Both the position numbers and the translations under genes were made by a program. From assembly GCA_023392535.1 (NCBI GenBank), contig JAEVYY010000029.1, positions 4,847 through 68,846 on the forward strand: DNA of 64,000 nt, read 5' to 3'. Below the pieces are notes generated by a model that saw only the letters and a program-made list of their open reading frames with translations, was not told the DNA's origin and did no database searches. Source of the stretch: Bacillota bacterium. Its GTDB lineage: Bacteria; Bacillota; Clostridia; Lachnospirales; Lachnospiraceae. This document shows positions 17,015 to 26,165 of the stretch, in pieces; position 1 is the first letter of the stretch, and each line of letters opens with the position of its first letter.

Positions 17015-17950
17015 ATGAGTAAAAAAAAGGTAGTAGTATCATTAGGACACAATGCATTAGGCCACACTACCATGGAACAGTGGGATGCAGTAAAGGTAAC
17101 CGCTAAAGCATTAGCTGATCTTGTTGAAGCAGACTTTCAATTGACTATTACACATAGTAATGGTCCGCAGGTAAGTATGATTCACAAAGCGATGACGGAG
17201 CTTCGCCGTATCTATATTGATTATACTCCTGCTCCAATGTGCGTCTGTTCTGCCATGAGTCAGGGGTATGTAGGTTATGATATCCAAAATGCACTCCGCT
17301 CAGAATTATTAAATCGTGGAATCTCCAAGTCCGTAAGTACGATTCTGACTCAGGTAACGGTAGATCCCTATGATGAAGCTTTTTATGAACCCTCAAAAAA
17401 AATAGGTCGATTTATGTCGAAAGACGATGCGCAGATAGAGATTGAAAAAGGAAATTATGTGGTAGAAGAGCCTGGAAAAGGTTATAGCAGGGTTGTGGCA
17501 GCACCAAAACCGATAGACATAGTAGAAATCGATGCGATCAGAGTTTTATCGGATGCCGATCAGGTTGTGATTGCATGCGGTGGCGGCGGTATCCCAGTAA
17601 TAGAACAACAGCACGTATTGAAAGGTGCTTCTGCTGTTATTGAAAAGGATAGTATTGCTGGAAAATTAGCCTCTGACTTAAAAGCAGACCAATTGATCAT
17701 TTATACTTCTGTACCTTGTGTCTATAAAAATTATGGAACCGAACAGGAAGAATCCATTCGTTCCATGACTATAGCAGAAGCTGCTAAGTATATGGAAGAA
17801 GGACAGTTTGGGGAAGGCACTATGCTTCCCAAAATTGAGGCTGCAGTTGCTTATCTTTCCGCTGTACCTGATGGAAGCGTTCTGATTACCTCTCTTGACC
17901 ATACAACGGAGGCTATCAAAGGAAAGACAGGAACCATAATCACTGTATAA
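17015..17950 (+). CDS. Carbamate kinase-like protein, divergent subgroup
   Basis: 311-residue amino acid kinase-fold protein of carbamate kinase length. The classical enzyme makes ATP and carbamate from carbamoyl phosphate. Family blocks are present: THSNGPQV, APMCVCSAMSQGYVGYDIQ, CGGGGIPV, EAVIEKDS-like AVIEKDSIAGKLA and GEGTMLPKIEAA. However, the usual LGGNALG loop reads LGHNALGH, and THGNGPQVG reads THSNGPQVS. Two glycines near the phosphate site are therefore replaced by His and Ser. The start at 17015 has AGGAG. No arcA, argF or other carbamoyl-phosphate gene is adjacent. It may be a distinct clade with altered activity; the fold call is secure, the substrate is not. Confidence 0.82.
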   Translation: MSKKKVVVSLGHNALGHTTMEQWDAVKVTAKALADLVEADFQLTITHSNGPQVSMIHKAMTELRRIYIDYTPAPMCVCSAMSQGYVGYDIQNALRSELLNRGISKSVSTILTQVTVDPYDEAFYEPSKKIGRFMSKDDAQIEIEKGNYVVEEPGKGYSRVVAAPKPIDIVEIDAIRVLSDADQVVIACGGGGIPVIEQQHVLKGASAVIEKDSIAGKLASDLKADQLIIYTSVPCVYKNYGTEQEESIRSMTIAEAAKYMEEGQFGEGTMLPKIEAAVAYLSAVPDGSVLITSLDHTTEAIKGKTGTIITV

Positions 17951-17957
17951 AAAAGAC

Positions 17958-17999
17958 AAGACCCATTGTATCTCTAATACTACTGATACAACGGGTCTT
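17958..17999. terminator. Convergent terminator between the carbamate kinase and lspA genes
   Basis: Arms at 17958-17972 and 17985-17999 pair over 15 bp with one mismatch. On the minus strand the stem is followed by GTCTTTTTTAT, making a good terminator for lspA. On the plus strand the tail is only AATTTAAAATTT, so it serves the kinase gene less efficiently. Confidence 0.85.
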
Positions 18000-18002
18000 A
18001 AT

Positions 18003-18464
18003 TTAAAATTTGGGATCCAGAATGACTGTTATTGCTGCTATTGCTGCACCTACTGCAATACAAAAATCAGCGATATTAAAAACAATATTAGAGATCGATG
18101 GATGATTCGTGTTAAAACTAAAGTAATCTACGACATACTTCCTTTTGAAACGGTCATATGTGTTGCTAAATGCACCTCCGAGCAGAAACGCAAGACCAAA
18201 TTTCAGACATGCATTACCTTTGCTTGTTAAGGTAACCAGAAAAAACAGAACCATAAGAATGGTAAATATAAGAGACACCGAGGCAACTATCTTCCTACGT
18301 TTTTCACCAAAATTTAAGAATGCACCACGGTTAAGGAATTTATGAATTATAATATGCCCGCCGAGGATAGGTTCCCAAGTATCTTCATTCTTATTACTTT
18401 CCATATCATTTTTTATTAATAATTCTGCAATAAAAATAGCAATTATAATTGCAATATAAATCAT
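18003..18464 (-). CDS. lspA: Lipoprotein signal peptidase II
   Basis: 153-residue membrane aspartyl protease that removes signal peptides from prolipoproteins. Four hydrophobic segments are visible. Conserved blocks are NRGAFLNFG (family NxGaaFg), NTYDRFKRKYVVDYF with the first catalytic Asp in VVDY, and FNIADFCI with the second. The N-terminal part is less like textbook LspA, and a hydrophilic stretch at residues 18-32 is longer than usual. It would serve the lipoproteins encoded in this window. A terminator follows, and the gene sits 48 bases after clpX. Confidence 0.85.
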   Translation of the reverse strand: MIYIAIIIAIFIAELLIKNDMESNKNEDTWEPILGGHIIIHKFLNRGAFLNFGEKRRKIVASVSLIFTILMVLFFLVTLTSKGNACLKFGLAFLLGGAFSNTYDRFKRKYVVDYFSFNTNHPSISNIVFNIADFCIAVGAAIAAITVILDPKF

Positions 18465-18512
18465 ATGTTCTGCCTTTCTGCCTCACACTGCTTACCGTTG
18501 CCATTATCCGAC

Positions 18513-20042
18513 TTAGTCATTTTCTTCCTGAATTTTTTTCATCTCATCTATTTCTTTCAGTGTCGTTGTATTATTGCGAATATCAATGGTAGGACCACCT
18601 GTTCCTTCGATATAATCTCTTGTAATTGTAACACGTCCTATATTATCATCTTTTGGAATTTCATACATAATATCTAACATAAATTCTTCTATAATGGAAC
18701 GTAATGCCCTAGCCCCTGTTTCTTTTTTCAATGCCTTCTCTGCAATTGCTTCCAGGGCACCGTCATCAAATTCTAACTTCACTTCATCCAATTCCAATAA
18801 TTTTTGATATTGTTTCAAAATAGCATTTTTAGGCTCTCGTAATATCTTTACCAAAGCATCTTTATCTAATCCCCGAAGTGTATAAATAATCGGCAGTCGA
18901 CCAACGAATTCCGGAATCATACCGAACTTTTTTATGTCTTCTACGGTTACTTTTGATAAAATATCTCTGTCTTTATCATATTTATCTTTTAGATCTGCAT
19001 TGTAACCGATAGATGTCTGTTTATTCAAACGCTGCTTAATGATCTCTTCCAAATCTGGGAATGCTCCTCCACAGATAAATAAAATATTTTTTGTGTTGAC
19101 TGTCGTAAGAGGCACCATAGCATTTTTACTGTTCGCGCCAACCGGCACTTCTATATCGGAACCTTCTAATAATTTTAAAAGCCCTTGCTGTACAGATTCA
19201 CCGCTAACATCGCGGGAGGTCGTTTCTTTTTTCTTTGCTATTTTATCAATTTCGTCTATAAAAACAATTCCACGTTCTGCCTTTTCCACATCATTTTCAG
19301 CTGCTGCCAGTAATTTTGAGATTACACTTTCTATATCATCTCCGATGTAGCCAGCTTCTGTAAGGGAAGTAGCATCTGCTATTGCAAGGGGTACATCCAA
19401 TAGTCTTGCAAGTGTTTTCACTAAATAAGTCTTACCACTACCTGTCGGTCCTATCATAAGCATATTCGACTTTTCTATTTCAATCTCATCCATAGTATTG
19501 GTGGCCACTCTTTTATAGTGATTGTAGACTGCAACTGACATCACTTTTTTAGCATGATCCTGCCCTATGATATAGTCATCCAGCTGTTTTTTAATCTTAT
19601 GGGGTGCGGGAATCGATTTTATATCAATAGCAGGTCCGTCGGAGGATTTCGTCTTTTTCTTTTTAATCTTCTGTTTATTTGGTATTCCACCATCGCCTTG
19701 TAAGTCTGCCAAATTTACAAAACTAATATTGGGATATTTTCCTTTCATCTCATCCATATCCATATTCGTTCCTTGATTACTCAATAATCCCTGGTAATCA
19801 AATTGACTTACGGTATCCATCGTCTTATGCATACAGTCATCACACACACAGATATCATTTGGAAGCTTGAACATCCTTCCCGCTTTACTTTCTGGTCTAC
19901 GGCAGATAAAGCATACATCCTCATACTCTTTCTCATCCGTAGCCTCTTTATCTGTGGTATTTTTATCCGTGGTATCTGTAACGTTCTCTTCCGTACTTTC
20001 TATATCTTCAATGTCTATAAATGTATCATCTCTATCGCTCAT
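18513..20042 (-). CDS. clpX: ClpX-type AAA+ unfoldase with acidic N-terminal extension
   Basis: 509-residue AAA+ protein, about 80 longer than typical ClpX. Residues 1-42 are strongly acidic and Thr-rich. A zinc-binding domain follows (Cys44, Cys47, Cys67, Cys70), then a roughly 60-residue linker. The ATPase domain has Walker A GPTGSGKT, ADATSLTEAGYIGDD, Walker B IVFIDEIDKIA, the arginine-finger block EFVGRLP and sensor-2 GARALRSI. The ClpP-docking loop, usually IGF, reads IGY. ClpX feeds unfolded proteins to ClpP, but no clpP is nearby. This may be a second, specialised ClpX alongside a canonical copy elsewhere, which is inference. Start at 20042. Confidence 0.88.
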   Translation of the reverse strand: MSDRDDTFIDIEDIESTEENVTDTTDKNTTDKEATDEKEYEDVCFICRRPESKAGRMFKLPNDICVCDDCMHKTMDTVSQFDYQGLLSNQGTNMDMDEMKGKYPNISFVNLADLQGDGGIPNKQKIKKKKTKSSDGPAIDIKSIPAPHKIKKQLDDYIIGQDHAKKVMSVAVYNHYKRVATNTMDEIEIEKSNMLMIGPTGSGKTYLVKTLARLLDVPLAIADATSLTEAGYIGDDIESVISKLLAAAENDVEKAERGIVFIDEIDKIAKKKETTSRDVSGESVQQGLLKLLEGSDIEVPVGANSKNAMVPLTTVNTKNILFICGGAFPDLEEIIKQRLNKQTSIGYNADLKDKYDKDRDILSKVTVEDIKKFGMIPEFVGRLPIIYTLRGLDKDALVKILREPKNAILKQYQKLLELDEVKLEFDDGALEAIAEKALKKETGARALRSIIEEFMLDIMYEIPKDDNIGRVTITRDYIEGTGGPTIDIRNNTTTLKEIDEMKKIQEEND

Positions 20043-20081
20043 ATCAGACTGTCTCCTTTATCATCTTAACCTCTCTTTTCT

Positions 20082-20110
20082 AGTATAAGATATCATGCTT
20101 TTTCCTACAA
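20082..20110 (-). promoter_or_regulatory. Probable clpX promoter
   Basis: Minus-strand TTGTAG (20110-20105), a 17-base spacer and TATACT (20087-20082), about 40 bases before the start codon. The -35 box is poor (three of six), so this is a moderate call. Confidence 0.45.
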
Positions 20111-20143
20111 GTTAAGTTTTTCTAAAAAATACTCATTCAATAT

Positions 20144-20181
20144 AAAAACCTGATGTACATTTCATAAAAATATACATCAGG
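20144..20181 (-). terminator. Intrinsic terminator after htrA
   Basis: CCTGATGTA and TACATCAGG form a perfect 9-bp stem with an AT-rich loop. On the minus strand the stem is followed by TTTTTAT. It lies just past the htrA stop at 20210. Confidence 0.85.
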
Positions 20182-20209
20182 CTTACCTATCATTAAACTC
20201 TATCTAATT

Positions 20210-21814
20210 TTATTGAATGATCTGATCCGGCTTTGTTCCGAGCGTTACAGCAATTGTCTTTTCCTGATAGCCAGTTGGGCTACCCTGTTGAATGGTAATG
20301 TCAACTGTTGTTCCCGCCGAATAATATTGCAACATTTTCTGTAATTCTTCCATACTACTTACAGAGGAGCCATCAAATTTAGTAATGATATCTCCTTTCA
20401 CCAATCCGGCCTTTGCTGCAGCTGTATCCTCATATATCTGGGCTACATAAACACCCTCTGGAAGTCCATATGTGCTTGCTGCCTCGGGCGTTACATCTAC
20501 TCCCGATATTCCCAGATATGCTTTATCCGCATCAGATACTTTCGTTTTTGTTGTTTTAGTCATCAAATCTTCTATGATTGGTTTGGCTGTAGAAATCGGA
20601 ATTGCATATCCCATTCCTTCAATGACGCTTCCGCCTATCTTATTTGAATTAATACCTACCACTTCGCCTTTTATGTTTAATAATGCTCCACCTGAATTAC
20701 CAGGATTAATAGCTGCATCTGTCTGAATGAGCGATGTACTGCTTTTCGAACCGGTACCTGTAGGTGTATTCTGCGTTTCATCCACAATGGATCGATTAAC
20801 TGCACTTATGACACCCGTCGTAACCGATTGCCCATATCCCAGTGCATTTCCAATTGCTATGGCTGGCTCACCAACTTTTAAACCTTCCGAATCTCCTAAT
20901 TTTGCAATAACAATTTCTTTTTTTGTATTATCCGAAAGTTTCTCTAATTGTACTGCCATCACCGCAATATCCATACCAGAGTCGCTGCCTTTCATCTGTG
21001 CTTCTGCTTCTGTTCCATCAATGAATTGAACCATAAGACTATCAGCGCCCTGGACTACATGATAATTCGTTGCGATTAATAATTCCGTATCATTTTCACC
21101 AACAATGATGCCCGAACCACTTGCTGACTGTTCGCTCTCCAACGTCTGTCCAAAAAAATCTTGTTGCTGACCCATGTATTTATTGGTTACAGATACGACC
21201 GACGGCATCACTTGCTCTACTACATCCGTTACATCCGTCACAACTGTAATATTAGTCCCATCTATTTTAGGTACTGCCTCATCTTCAGTCACTTCCTTAT
21301 TTTCTGGAATCTCTTGTATCTGGGCATCTGCAGATGCTGCTAGTTCCTTTTTAGATTCCAAAAAATCATTTACTGATTTTACAGCGTAAAAGGATACACC
21401 AGCAAATATTCCAAAACAAACGGCAAATACCAGACCCGCTATTGTTTTTTTCCAAAGCCCACTCATTTTTCCAGATTTTTTTTTCTTTGGAGTCCCAGTT
21501 GTTTTCCCTGCATACGTCGCACCATTCGCATATGCATTCTGATAACCACCATTATGTTGCCTTCCATTCAACGAACTATATTGATAATCTGTGTTCGTAT
21601 TTTGATAATTTGCATTATTATTTCCACTAGTTCCTACGTTGGTATTAGAATTATACATATTACCAGTATAGGAATTATCTGAATTTCTATCTCCACTATA
21701 AGTACCGCCGGTATAGCTATTTCCACTTGCTTGACTATCTTCTGCAGACCGATTTATTTCACTAGTAGAAGATTGCGAATTATTCATGTTATTTCGAAAA
21801 TCGTTTTCATTCAT
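20210..21814 (-). CDS. htrA: HtrA/DegP-like membrane-anchored serine protease
   Basis: 534-residue S1C protease for extracytoplasmic protein quality control. Residues 1-115 are a low-complexity cytoplasmic region rich in Asn, Ser, Gly, Thr and Tyr, ending in a Lys-rich stop. A membrane segment lies near 120-145. The trypsin-like domain carries the catalytic triad His (NYHVVQG), Asp (SGMDIAVM) and Ser (NPGNSGGAL). A single PDZ domain occupies the last 100 residues (GVYVAQI, AGLVKGDII). The start at 21814 has GAGG eight bases upstream; a longer TTG-type frame to 21853 lacks support. It is monocistronic, with a terminator behind it. Confidence 0.93.
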   Translation of the reverse strand: MNENDFRNNMNNSQSSTSEINRSAEDSQASGNSYTGGTYSGDRNSDNSYTGNMYNSNTNVGTSGNNNANYQNTNTDYQYSSLNGRQHNGGYQNAYANGATYAGKTTGTPKKKKSGKMSGLWKKTIAGLVFAVCFGIFAGVSFYAVKSVNDFLESKKELAASADAQIQEIPENKEVTEDEAVPKIDGTNITVVTDVTDVVEQVMPSVVSVTNKYMGQQQDFFGQTLESEQSASGSGIIVGENDTELLIATNYHVVQGADSLMVQFIDGTEAEAQMKGSDSGMDIAVMAVQLEKLSDNTKKEIVIAKLGDSEGLKVGEPAIAIGNALGYGQSVTTGVISAVNRSIVDETQNTPTGTGSKSSTSLIQTDAAINPGNSGGALLNIKGEVVGINSNKIGGSVIEGMGYAIPISTAKPIIEDLMTKTTKTKVSDADKAYLGISGVDVTPEAASTYGLPEGVYVAQIYEDTAAAKAGLVKGDIITKFDGSSVSSMEELQKMLQYYSAGTTVDITIQQGSPTGYQEKTIAVTLGTKPDQIIQ

Positions 21815-21966
21815 TATAATTACCTCTTTTCTCTCCATAAAAGAAAGACTCATAGGAGTTTACTAATTTATTTATTCACAGTATATCGTTGAATTGTGTA
21901 TTATTTGTGATAAAATTATTTCCTATTTATTAAAAATAAAGGACATTCTATAATGCCAATTGACTA

Positions 21967-23793
21967 TTATTCTACTGTAACCGATTTAGCAAGATTTCTT
22001 GGTTTATCTACATCGCATCCTTTTCCTAAAGATACATAGTATGCAAATAACTGCAATGGTATAATTGCCAGTGAATTTGTAAAGTACTGATTCGTTTCTG
22101 GTATATAGATCACATAATCTGATGCTTTTTCAATCTCATAATTACCCTCATTTGTGACTGCTAGCACAAACGCTCCTCTGGACTTTACTTCGACCATATT
22201 GCTGATTGTTTTTTGATACAGATTTTTCTGTGTAGAAACCGCAGCAACAAGAGTTCCCTCTTCGATTAAAGAAATCGTTCCATGTTTTAGTTCTCCCGCT
22301 GCATAGGCCTCTGAATGTACATAAGATATTTCTTTTAGTTTTAAGGAGCCCTCCAGCGAAATAGAATAATCAATTCCTCTGCCAATAAAGAAAATATCCT
22401 TTGCACCCACATAACGATTCGCAAAATGTTGAATCTTTTCCTTATTATTTAAAAGCATTTCAATCTGATCTGGCAATTTCTTCAAATCAGCAATCATGGC
22501 CTTGACTTCTTTTTCCGTAACACGCTCTCTCACTTTTGCCATTTTAATTGCTAATAAATAAAGGGCAATCAGCTGTGCACTATATGCCTTGGTAGTAGCA
22601 ACCGCGATCTCTGGTCCAGCCCAGGTATACATGACGTTATCTGCCTCTCTGGCAATCGAGCTTCCTACCACATTCACAATCCCAAGTACCTTAAATCCTC
22701 TTGATTTTGATTCTCTAAGCGCTGCTAATGTATCTGCAGTCTCTCCGGATTGGCTGATTACAATTACCATCGCGCCTTCTTCCAGCACTGGATTTCGATA
22801 TCGGAATTCTGAAGCCATATCTACTTCAACCGGAATCCTCGCCAACTCCTCGATCACATATTTTCCTGTGACACTTGTATGGTAAGCAGAGCCACATGCT
22901 ACGATATGAATTTTCCTAATGGCACATAATTCCTCATCTGACATATGCAATTCTTCTATTCGAATATCATTACCTTTAATTCTTGGACCTAATGTATCTG
23001 CTACGGTCTTTGGTTGTTCGTACATCTCTTTTAGCATGAAATGTTCGTAGCCACCCTTTTCAGCGGCATTTGTATCCCAATCGATATGAACCGATTTCTT
23101 TTGAATTTCTTCTTCATCCACGGAAAAGAATTTAATTTCATTTTCTTTCAAACAAGCAACTTCCTGTTCATCCACAAAATAAACCGTTCTCGTATATTTT
23201 AAAATAGCAGGAACATCAGATGCTATAAATGCGCCACTTTCATTTTTTCCGACAATAAGCGGACTCCCTTTTCTGACTGCATATATTTCTTCTGGGTGCT
23301 CTGCAAACATAATTCCAAGCGCATAAGATCCCTCTACACGATGTAACACTTTTGTAATCGCTTCCATTGGATTCCCTTTATAATAATAATCCAATAATTG
23401 GGCAATGACTTCTGTATCTGTATCCGATACAAATTGATATCCTTTTCTTTTCAATTTATTTTTCAACGGAATATAATTCTCAATGATTCCATTATGAACA
23501 ACCGCAATTGTTTCCTGTACATTAAAGTGTGGATGTGAATTTGCATGGTTAGGGATCCCATGTGTAGCCCATCTCGTATGTCCAATTCCTACCGTTCCCG
23601 ACATCGTCTCGCCACCATGGGTCAATTCATCCAGCGCCTTTAATCTTCCTGCCGCTTTGGTGATCGTAATCTTTTCCCCATCATAAACAGCCATTCCTGC
23701 CGAATCATATCCTCTATATTCCAATTTAGACAGGCCTTCCAGAATAATTTTAGACGCTTGCTCCCTGCCTATATAACCAACAATACCACACAT
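21967..23793 (-). CDS. glmS: Glutamine-fructose-6-phosphate aminotransferase (isomerizing)
   Basis: 608-residue enzyme making glucosamine-6-phosphate, the first step towards UDP-GlcNAc for peptidoglycan and surface sugars. The N-terminal glutaminase has Cys2 as nucleophile (MCGIVGYIG), with HTRWATHG and HNGIIENY. Two SIS isomerase domains follow (VACGSAYHTS, SQSGETADT, GRGIDYSISLEGSLKLKEISY) with the C-terminal KSVTVE typical of the family. The start at 23793 has GGAGG. No glmS ribozyme leader is present: only 13 bases separate it from the upstream glycosyltransferase gene, so it is probably co-transcribed from further upstream. Confidence 0.96.
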   Translation of the reverse strand: MCGIVGYIGREQASKIILEGLSKLEYRGYDSAGMAVYDGEKITITKAAGRLKALDELTHGGETMSGTVGIGHTRWATHGIPNHANSHPHFNVQETIAVVHNGIIENYIPLKNKLKRKGYQFVSDTDTEVIAQLLDYYYKGNPMEAITKVLHRVEGSYALGIMFAEHPEEIYAVRKGSPLIVGKNESGAFIASDVPAILKYTRTVYFVDEQEVACLKENEIKFFSVDEEEIQKKSVHIDWDTNAAEKGGYEHFMLKEMYEQPKTVADTLGPRIKGNDIRIEELHMSDEELCAIRKIHIVACGSAYHTSVTGKYVIEELARIPVEVDMASEFRYRNPVLEEGAMVIVISQSGETADTLAALRESKSRGFKVLGIVNVVGSSIAREADNVMYTWAGPEIAVATTKAYSAQLIALYLLAIKMAKVRERVTEKEVKAMIADLKKLPDQIEMLLNNKEKIQHFANRYVGAKDIFFIGRGIDYSISLEGSLKLKEISYVHSEAYAAGELKHGTISLIEEGTLVAAVSTQKNLYQKTISNMVEVKSRGAFVLAVTNEGNYEIEKASDYVIYIPETNQYFTNSLAIIPLQLFAYYVSLGKGCDVDKPRNLAKSVTVE

Positions 23794-23806
23794 ATCACAC
23801 CTCCTA

Positions 23807-24817
23807 CTACTTTCTCTTTCTTAATTCTGCTTCTGTTCTTCCATATCCTTTCGATGCATCAATTCCTGCTGATGCATGCTTCAAGCCATATAAGCGCCAA
23901 TAGTCTCTATTCATGGTGCATTTCAATACTATTTTTCGGGGAAGTTTTTTGTAGTTACAGCCCATACGATATCCCAGATACTTGAATCCACTTTGTAAAT
24001 ATAGACTTAGTATTTTATTTCTATGACCATTTTTTATTAGGTATTTTGCTGTTTCCTGAATCATACGAATACCCTCAGACTCTGAGGGAATATCTGCAAA
24101 TATTTCTGGATTGTCTGCCTGTGAAACGCCTAGATCAAAATTCCTATGGAATTGATCCATATAAGTGTAATTATGCGAATGAACTACACGAGCATCCGCG
24201 GCGTAAGCAATCCGATATCCAGCTTTTACTGCTCTTGCTGCATATATCATGTCTTCATTAAAAATGGTATGTGATATAAATCCACCAAGTTTTTCAAAGA
24301 TATCTCTATTATAAATTGCACAGACATTAGAACAGAAGTATGTTTTAATTCCAAGTTTCGGCAAATCATCCAAGTCTTTAATAAATGAAAAATCTGGATA
24401 ATTAAATGTTCTTGTATATTGTTCCAAAACATTACAATTTTTTTCAGGAAGCTGCCTCCCGTAAGCTACCGCTATTTTGGCTTGCTCTACCGCTTTTACC
24501 AAATTCGATATAAGCTCCTGATCGTTTGGCATCGCATCCTGAGTCATACAAATAAAATAATCCGCATTGGAACGCTTCACTCCAAAGTTTCTTGTATTTC
24601 CATGATCAAATTCTTTTTTGGAAACATGATAGACATCTACATTCTTACTTTCTTCAAAAAAATTGGTTCCGTATATAAGTCTGTTATAATACTTCTCTTC
24701 TGTATTAACAATAATGATTCTACTAACAGAATATGATTGTTTTTTCAATTTTTGTAAAAGCTCTATAAATTTGCCATCTGGCTTATAGGTGGGAATTATT
24801 ATGTCAACTGTTTTCAT
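23807..24817 (-). CDS. GT2 glycosyltransferase, rhamnosyltransferase-like
   Basis: 336-residue cytosolic or membrane-associated GT-A enzyme. DIIIPTYKPDGKF at the N-terminus, HGNTRNFG, an acceptor-side MTQDAMP (taking the DxD position) and GFISHTIFNEDMIYAARAV match the RfbF/WsaF-like rhamnosyltransferase group. The C-terminal 90 residues are basic and amphipathic. The start at 24817 has AGGGGCG upstream; the TTG extension to 24841 is rejected. It probably adds a sugar to the polysaccharide encoded further along and is likely co-transcribed with glmS. The donor is presumably dTDP-rhamnose, which is inference. Confidence 0.8.
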   Translation of the reverse strand: MKTVDIIIPTYKPDGKFIELLQKLKKQSYSVSRIIIVNTEEKYYNRLIYGTNFFEESKNVDVYHVSKKEFDHGNTRNFGVKRSNADYFICMTQDAMPNDQELISNLVKAVEQAKIAVAYGRQLPEKNCNVLEQYTRTFNYPDFSFIKDLDDLPKLGIKTYFCSNVCAIYNRDIFEKLGGFISHTIFNEDMIYAARAVKAGYRIAYAADARVVHSHNYTYMDQFHRNFDLGVSQADNPEIFADIPSESEGIRMIQETAKYLIKNGHRNKILSLYLQSGFKYLGYRMGCNYKKLPRKIVLKCTMNRDYWRLYGLKHASAGIDASKGYGRTEAELRKRK

Positions 24818-24952
24818 TATGCTCGCCCCTGATTCTTTCAAAACGTGGTTGTGTCCGCTATCTATACACCTTAATATTAACAGGCTTTTGTAACCTTAAT
24901 CCTTAATCTAAACAAAAAATTTGCTTTTTAAATACAGTAATTTCTATAGCGT

Positions 24953-24985
24953 AAAAAGGGACCTGCATTTCTATCGGCCCCTTTT
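24953..24985 (-). terminator. Intrinsic terminator after the LCP gene
   Basis: AAAAGGGGCC pairs with GGTCCCTTTT (one G-U), making a 10-bp stem with a 13-base loop. On the minus strand the T-tract TTTTT follows. It probably ends the polysaccharide operon that starts near 44 kb or an internal transcript of it. Confidence 0.85.
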
Positions 24986-24997
24986 CTTTCTCTAAAT

Positions 24998-26149
24998 TTA
25001 TTCTTCTATCTGAGTATCGGCTGTTTTACCAGCGCTCTTACCGACATAAGAGGATGTGTCACTTTCAATCTTTTTACTGTATTCTTTCACACTATCGGAT
25101 GCTACATAATCTGGTGCATCAAATAAGAACTTATGCAAAAGCTCTACATTTTCAGCCAATGACATAGGAATAACACAACTTCCCTTTTTACCTATATTTC
25201 CTGTTGTTCTATTAGATTCAAACGGGAATCCTGTATTGTCAACAATAGAATAATCTGTAACACCACCCAATAATGAGATGATTTCTTCCAAACCTAAGGA
25301 TGTTGATACCTGTGGGAATACTTTATTTGCAATACTATTCAACGTAGATGGAGATGCTTTTTTTGCTTTCTCTGTAACTGCCATTAAAACTTCTCTCTGG
25401 CGCTCCGCACGTTTAAAATCATTTCCCTTTGTATATCGAATCCTGCAATACGCGGTTGCCTGCATACCATCCAACGTCTGAAGTCCAGTTGATTTCACCG
25501 GCGTATAGGTGGTACCAAGGTCTTCCGCGATACAGATCTGATAGTTATTTAAGTGATCAAGCTCTGAGGAATCAACATCTATTTCCACACCACCTAATTC
25601 ATTGATAGTATCTACCAGGCCTGCAAATCCAACGGTAACGTAGTCCGTAATATTCATATCAAGATTCATATTCAGCATATTGATTGCTTGTTCCGGACCA
25701 CCTTTCGCATAAGCTGAATTACATTTATTATAAGAATCATTACTAAGGTTCAAATAGGTATCTCGGTACACCGATACTAGTTTTACATCACGGGTATCTT
25801 CATTTACCGATGCAATAATAATCGTATCGGTACGTGTTCCTTTACCCAGAGCACCATTTCTGGCATCCACCCCAAATAAAGCAATATTCCTGTAACCTTT
25901 CATAGTCGTATTTTGTACAACCTGATCATTGATTACAATATCATCTTCATTGATTGAAATTTTACCGATTTTTTCAGTTTTTAACACACCGTATAAAACC
26001 ACTAACATAATAAGTAAAACAAAAATTTCAACGACAAAAAGAATAATTCTCCTTTTCTTCTTTTTTGCTTTTGCTCTTGCACTCATTCCTTTTTTACCTG
26101 ATCTTCTGATTTCGCCTTCTCTTGAAGAACGTTTCTTATTTGTTGCCAT
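24998..26149 (-). CDS. LytR-CpsA-Psr (LCP) family phosphotransferase
   Basis: 383-residue type II membrane protein that in Gram-positive bacteria attaches lipid-linked polysaccharides to peptidoglycan. Residues 1-35 are very basic, a membrane segment follows near 36-57, and the LCP domain is extracytoplasmic. Conserved catalytic blocks are NIALFGVDARNG, GTRTDTIIIASV, SVYRDTYL, GFAGLVDTINELGGVEIDV and RIRYTKGNDFKRAERQREVL. The start at 26149 has GGAGAAG. It follows the initiating sugar transferase by 16 bases, so one operon encodes both the start and the wall-anchoring of the glycan. Confidence 0.93.
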   Translation of the reverse strand: MATNKKRSSREGEIRRSGKKGMSARAKAKKKKRRIILFVVEIFVLLIMLVVLYGVLKTEKIGKISINEDDIVINDQVVQNTTMKGYRNIALFGVDARNGALGKGTRTDTIIIASVNEDTRDVKLVSVYRDTYLNLSNDSYNKCNSAYAKGGPEQAINMLNMNLDMNITDYVTVGFAGLVDTINELGGVEIDVDSSELDHLNNYQICIAEDLGTTYTPVKSTGLQTLDGMQATAYCRIRYTKGNDFKRAERQREVLMAVTEKAKKASPSTLNSIANKVFPQVSTSLGLEEIISLLGGVTDYSIVDNTGFPFESNRTTGNIGKKGSCVIPMSLAENVELLHKFLFDAPDYVASDSVKEYSKKIESDTSSYVGKSAGKTADTQIEE

Positions 26150-26165
26150 AGTTATATCTTCTCCT

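Noticed and set aside
23794..23806. glmS ribozyme/riboswitch leader.
   Set aside because: Only 13 bases separate glmS from the preceding gene, and no ribozyme core can fit.
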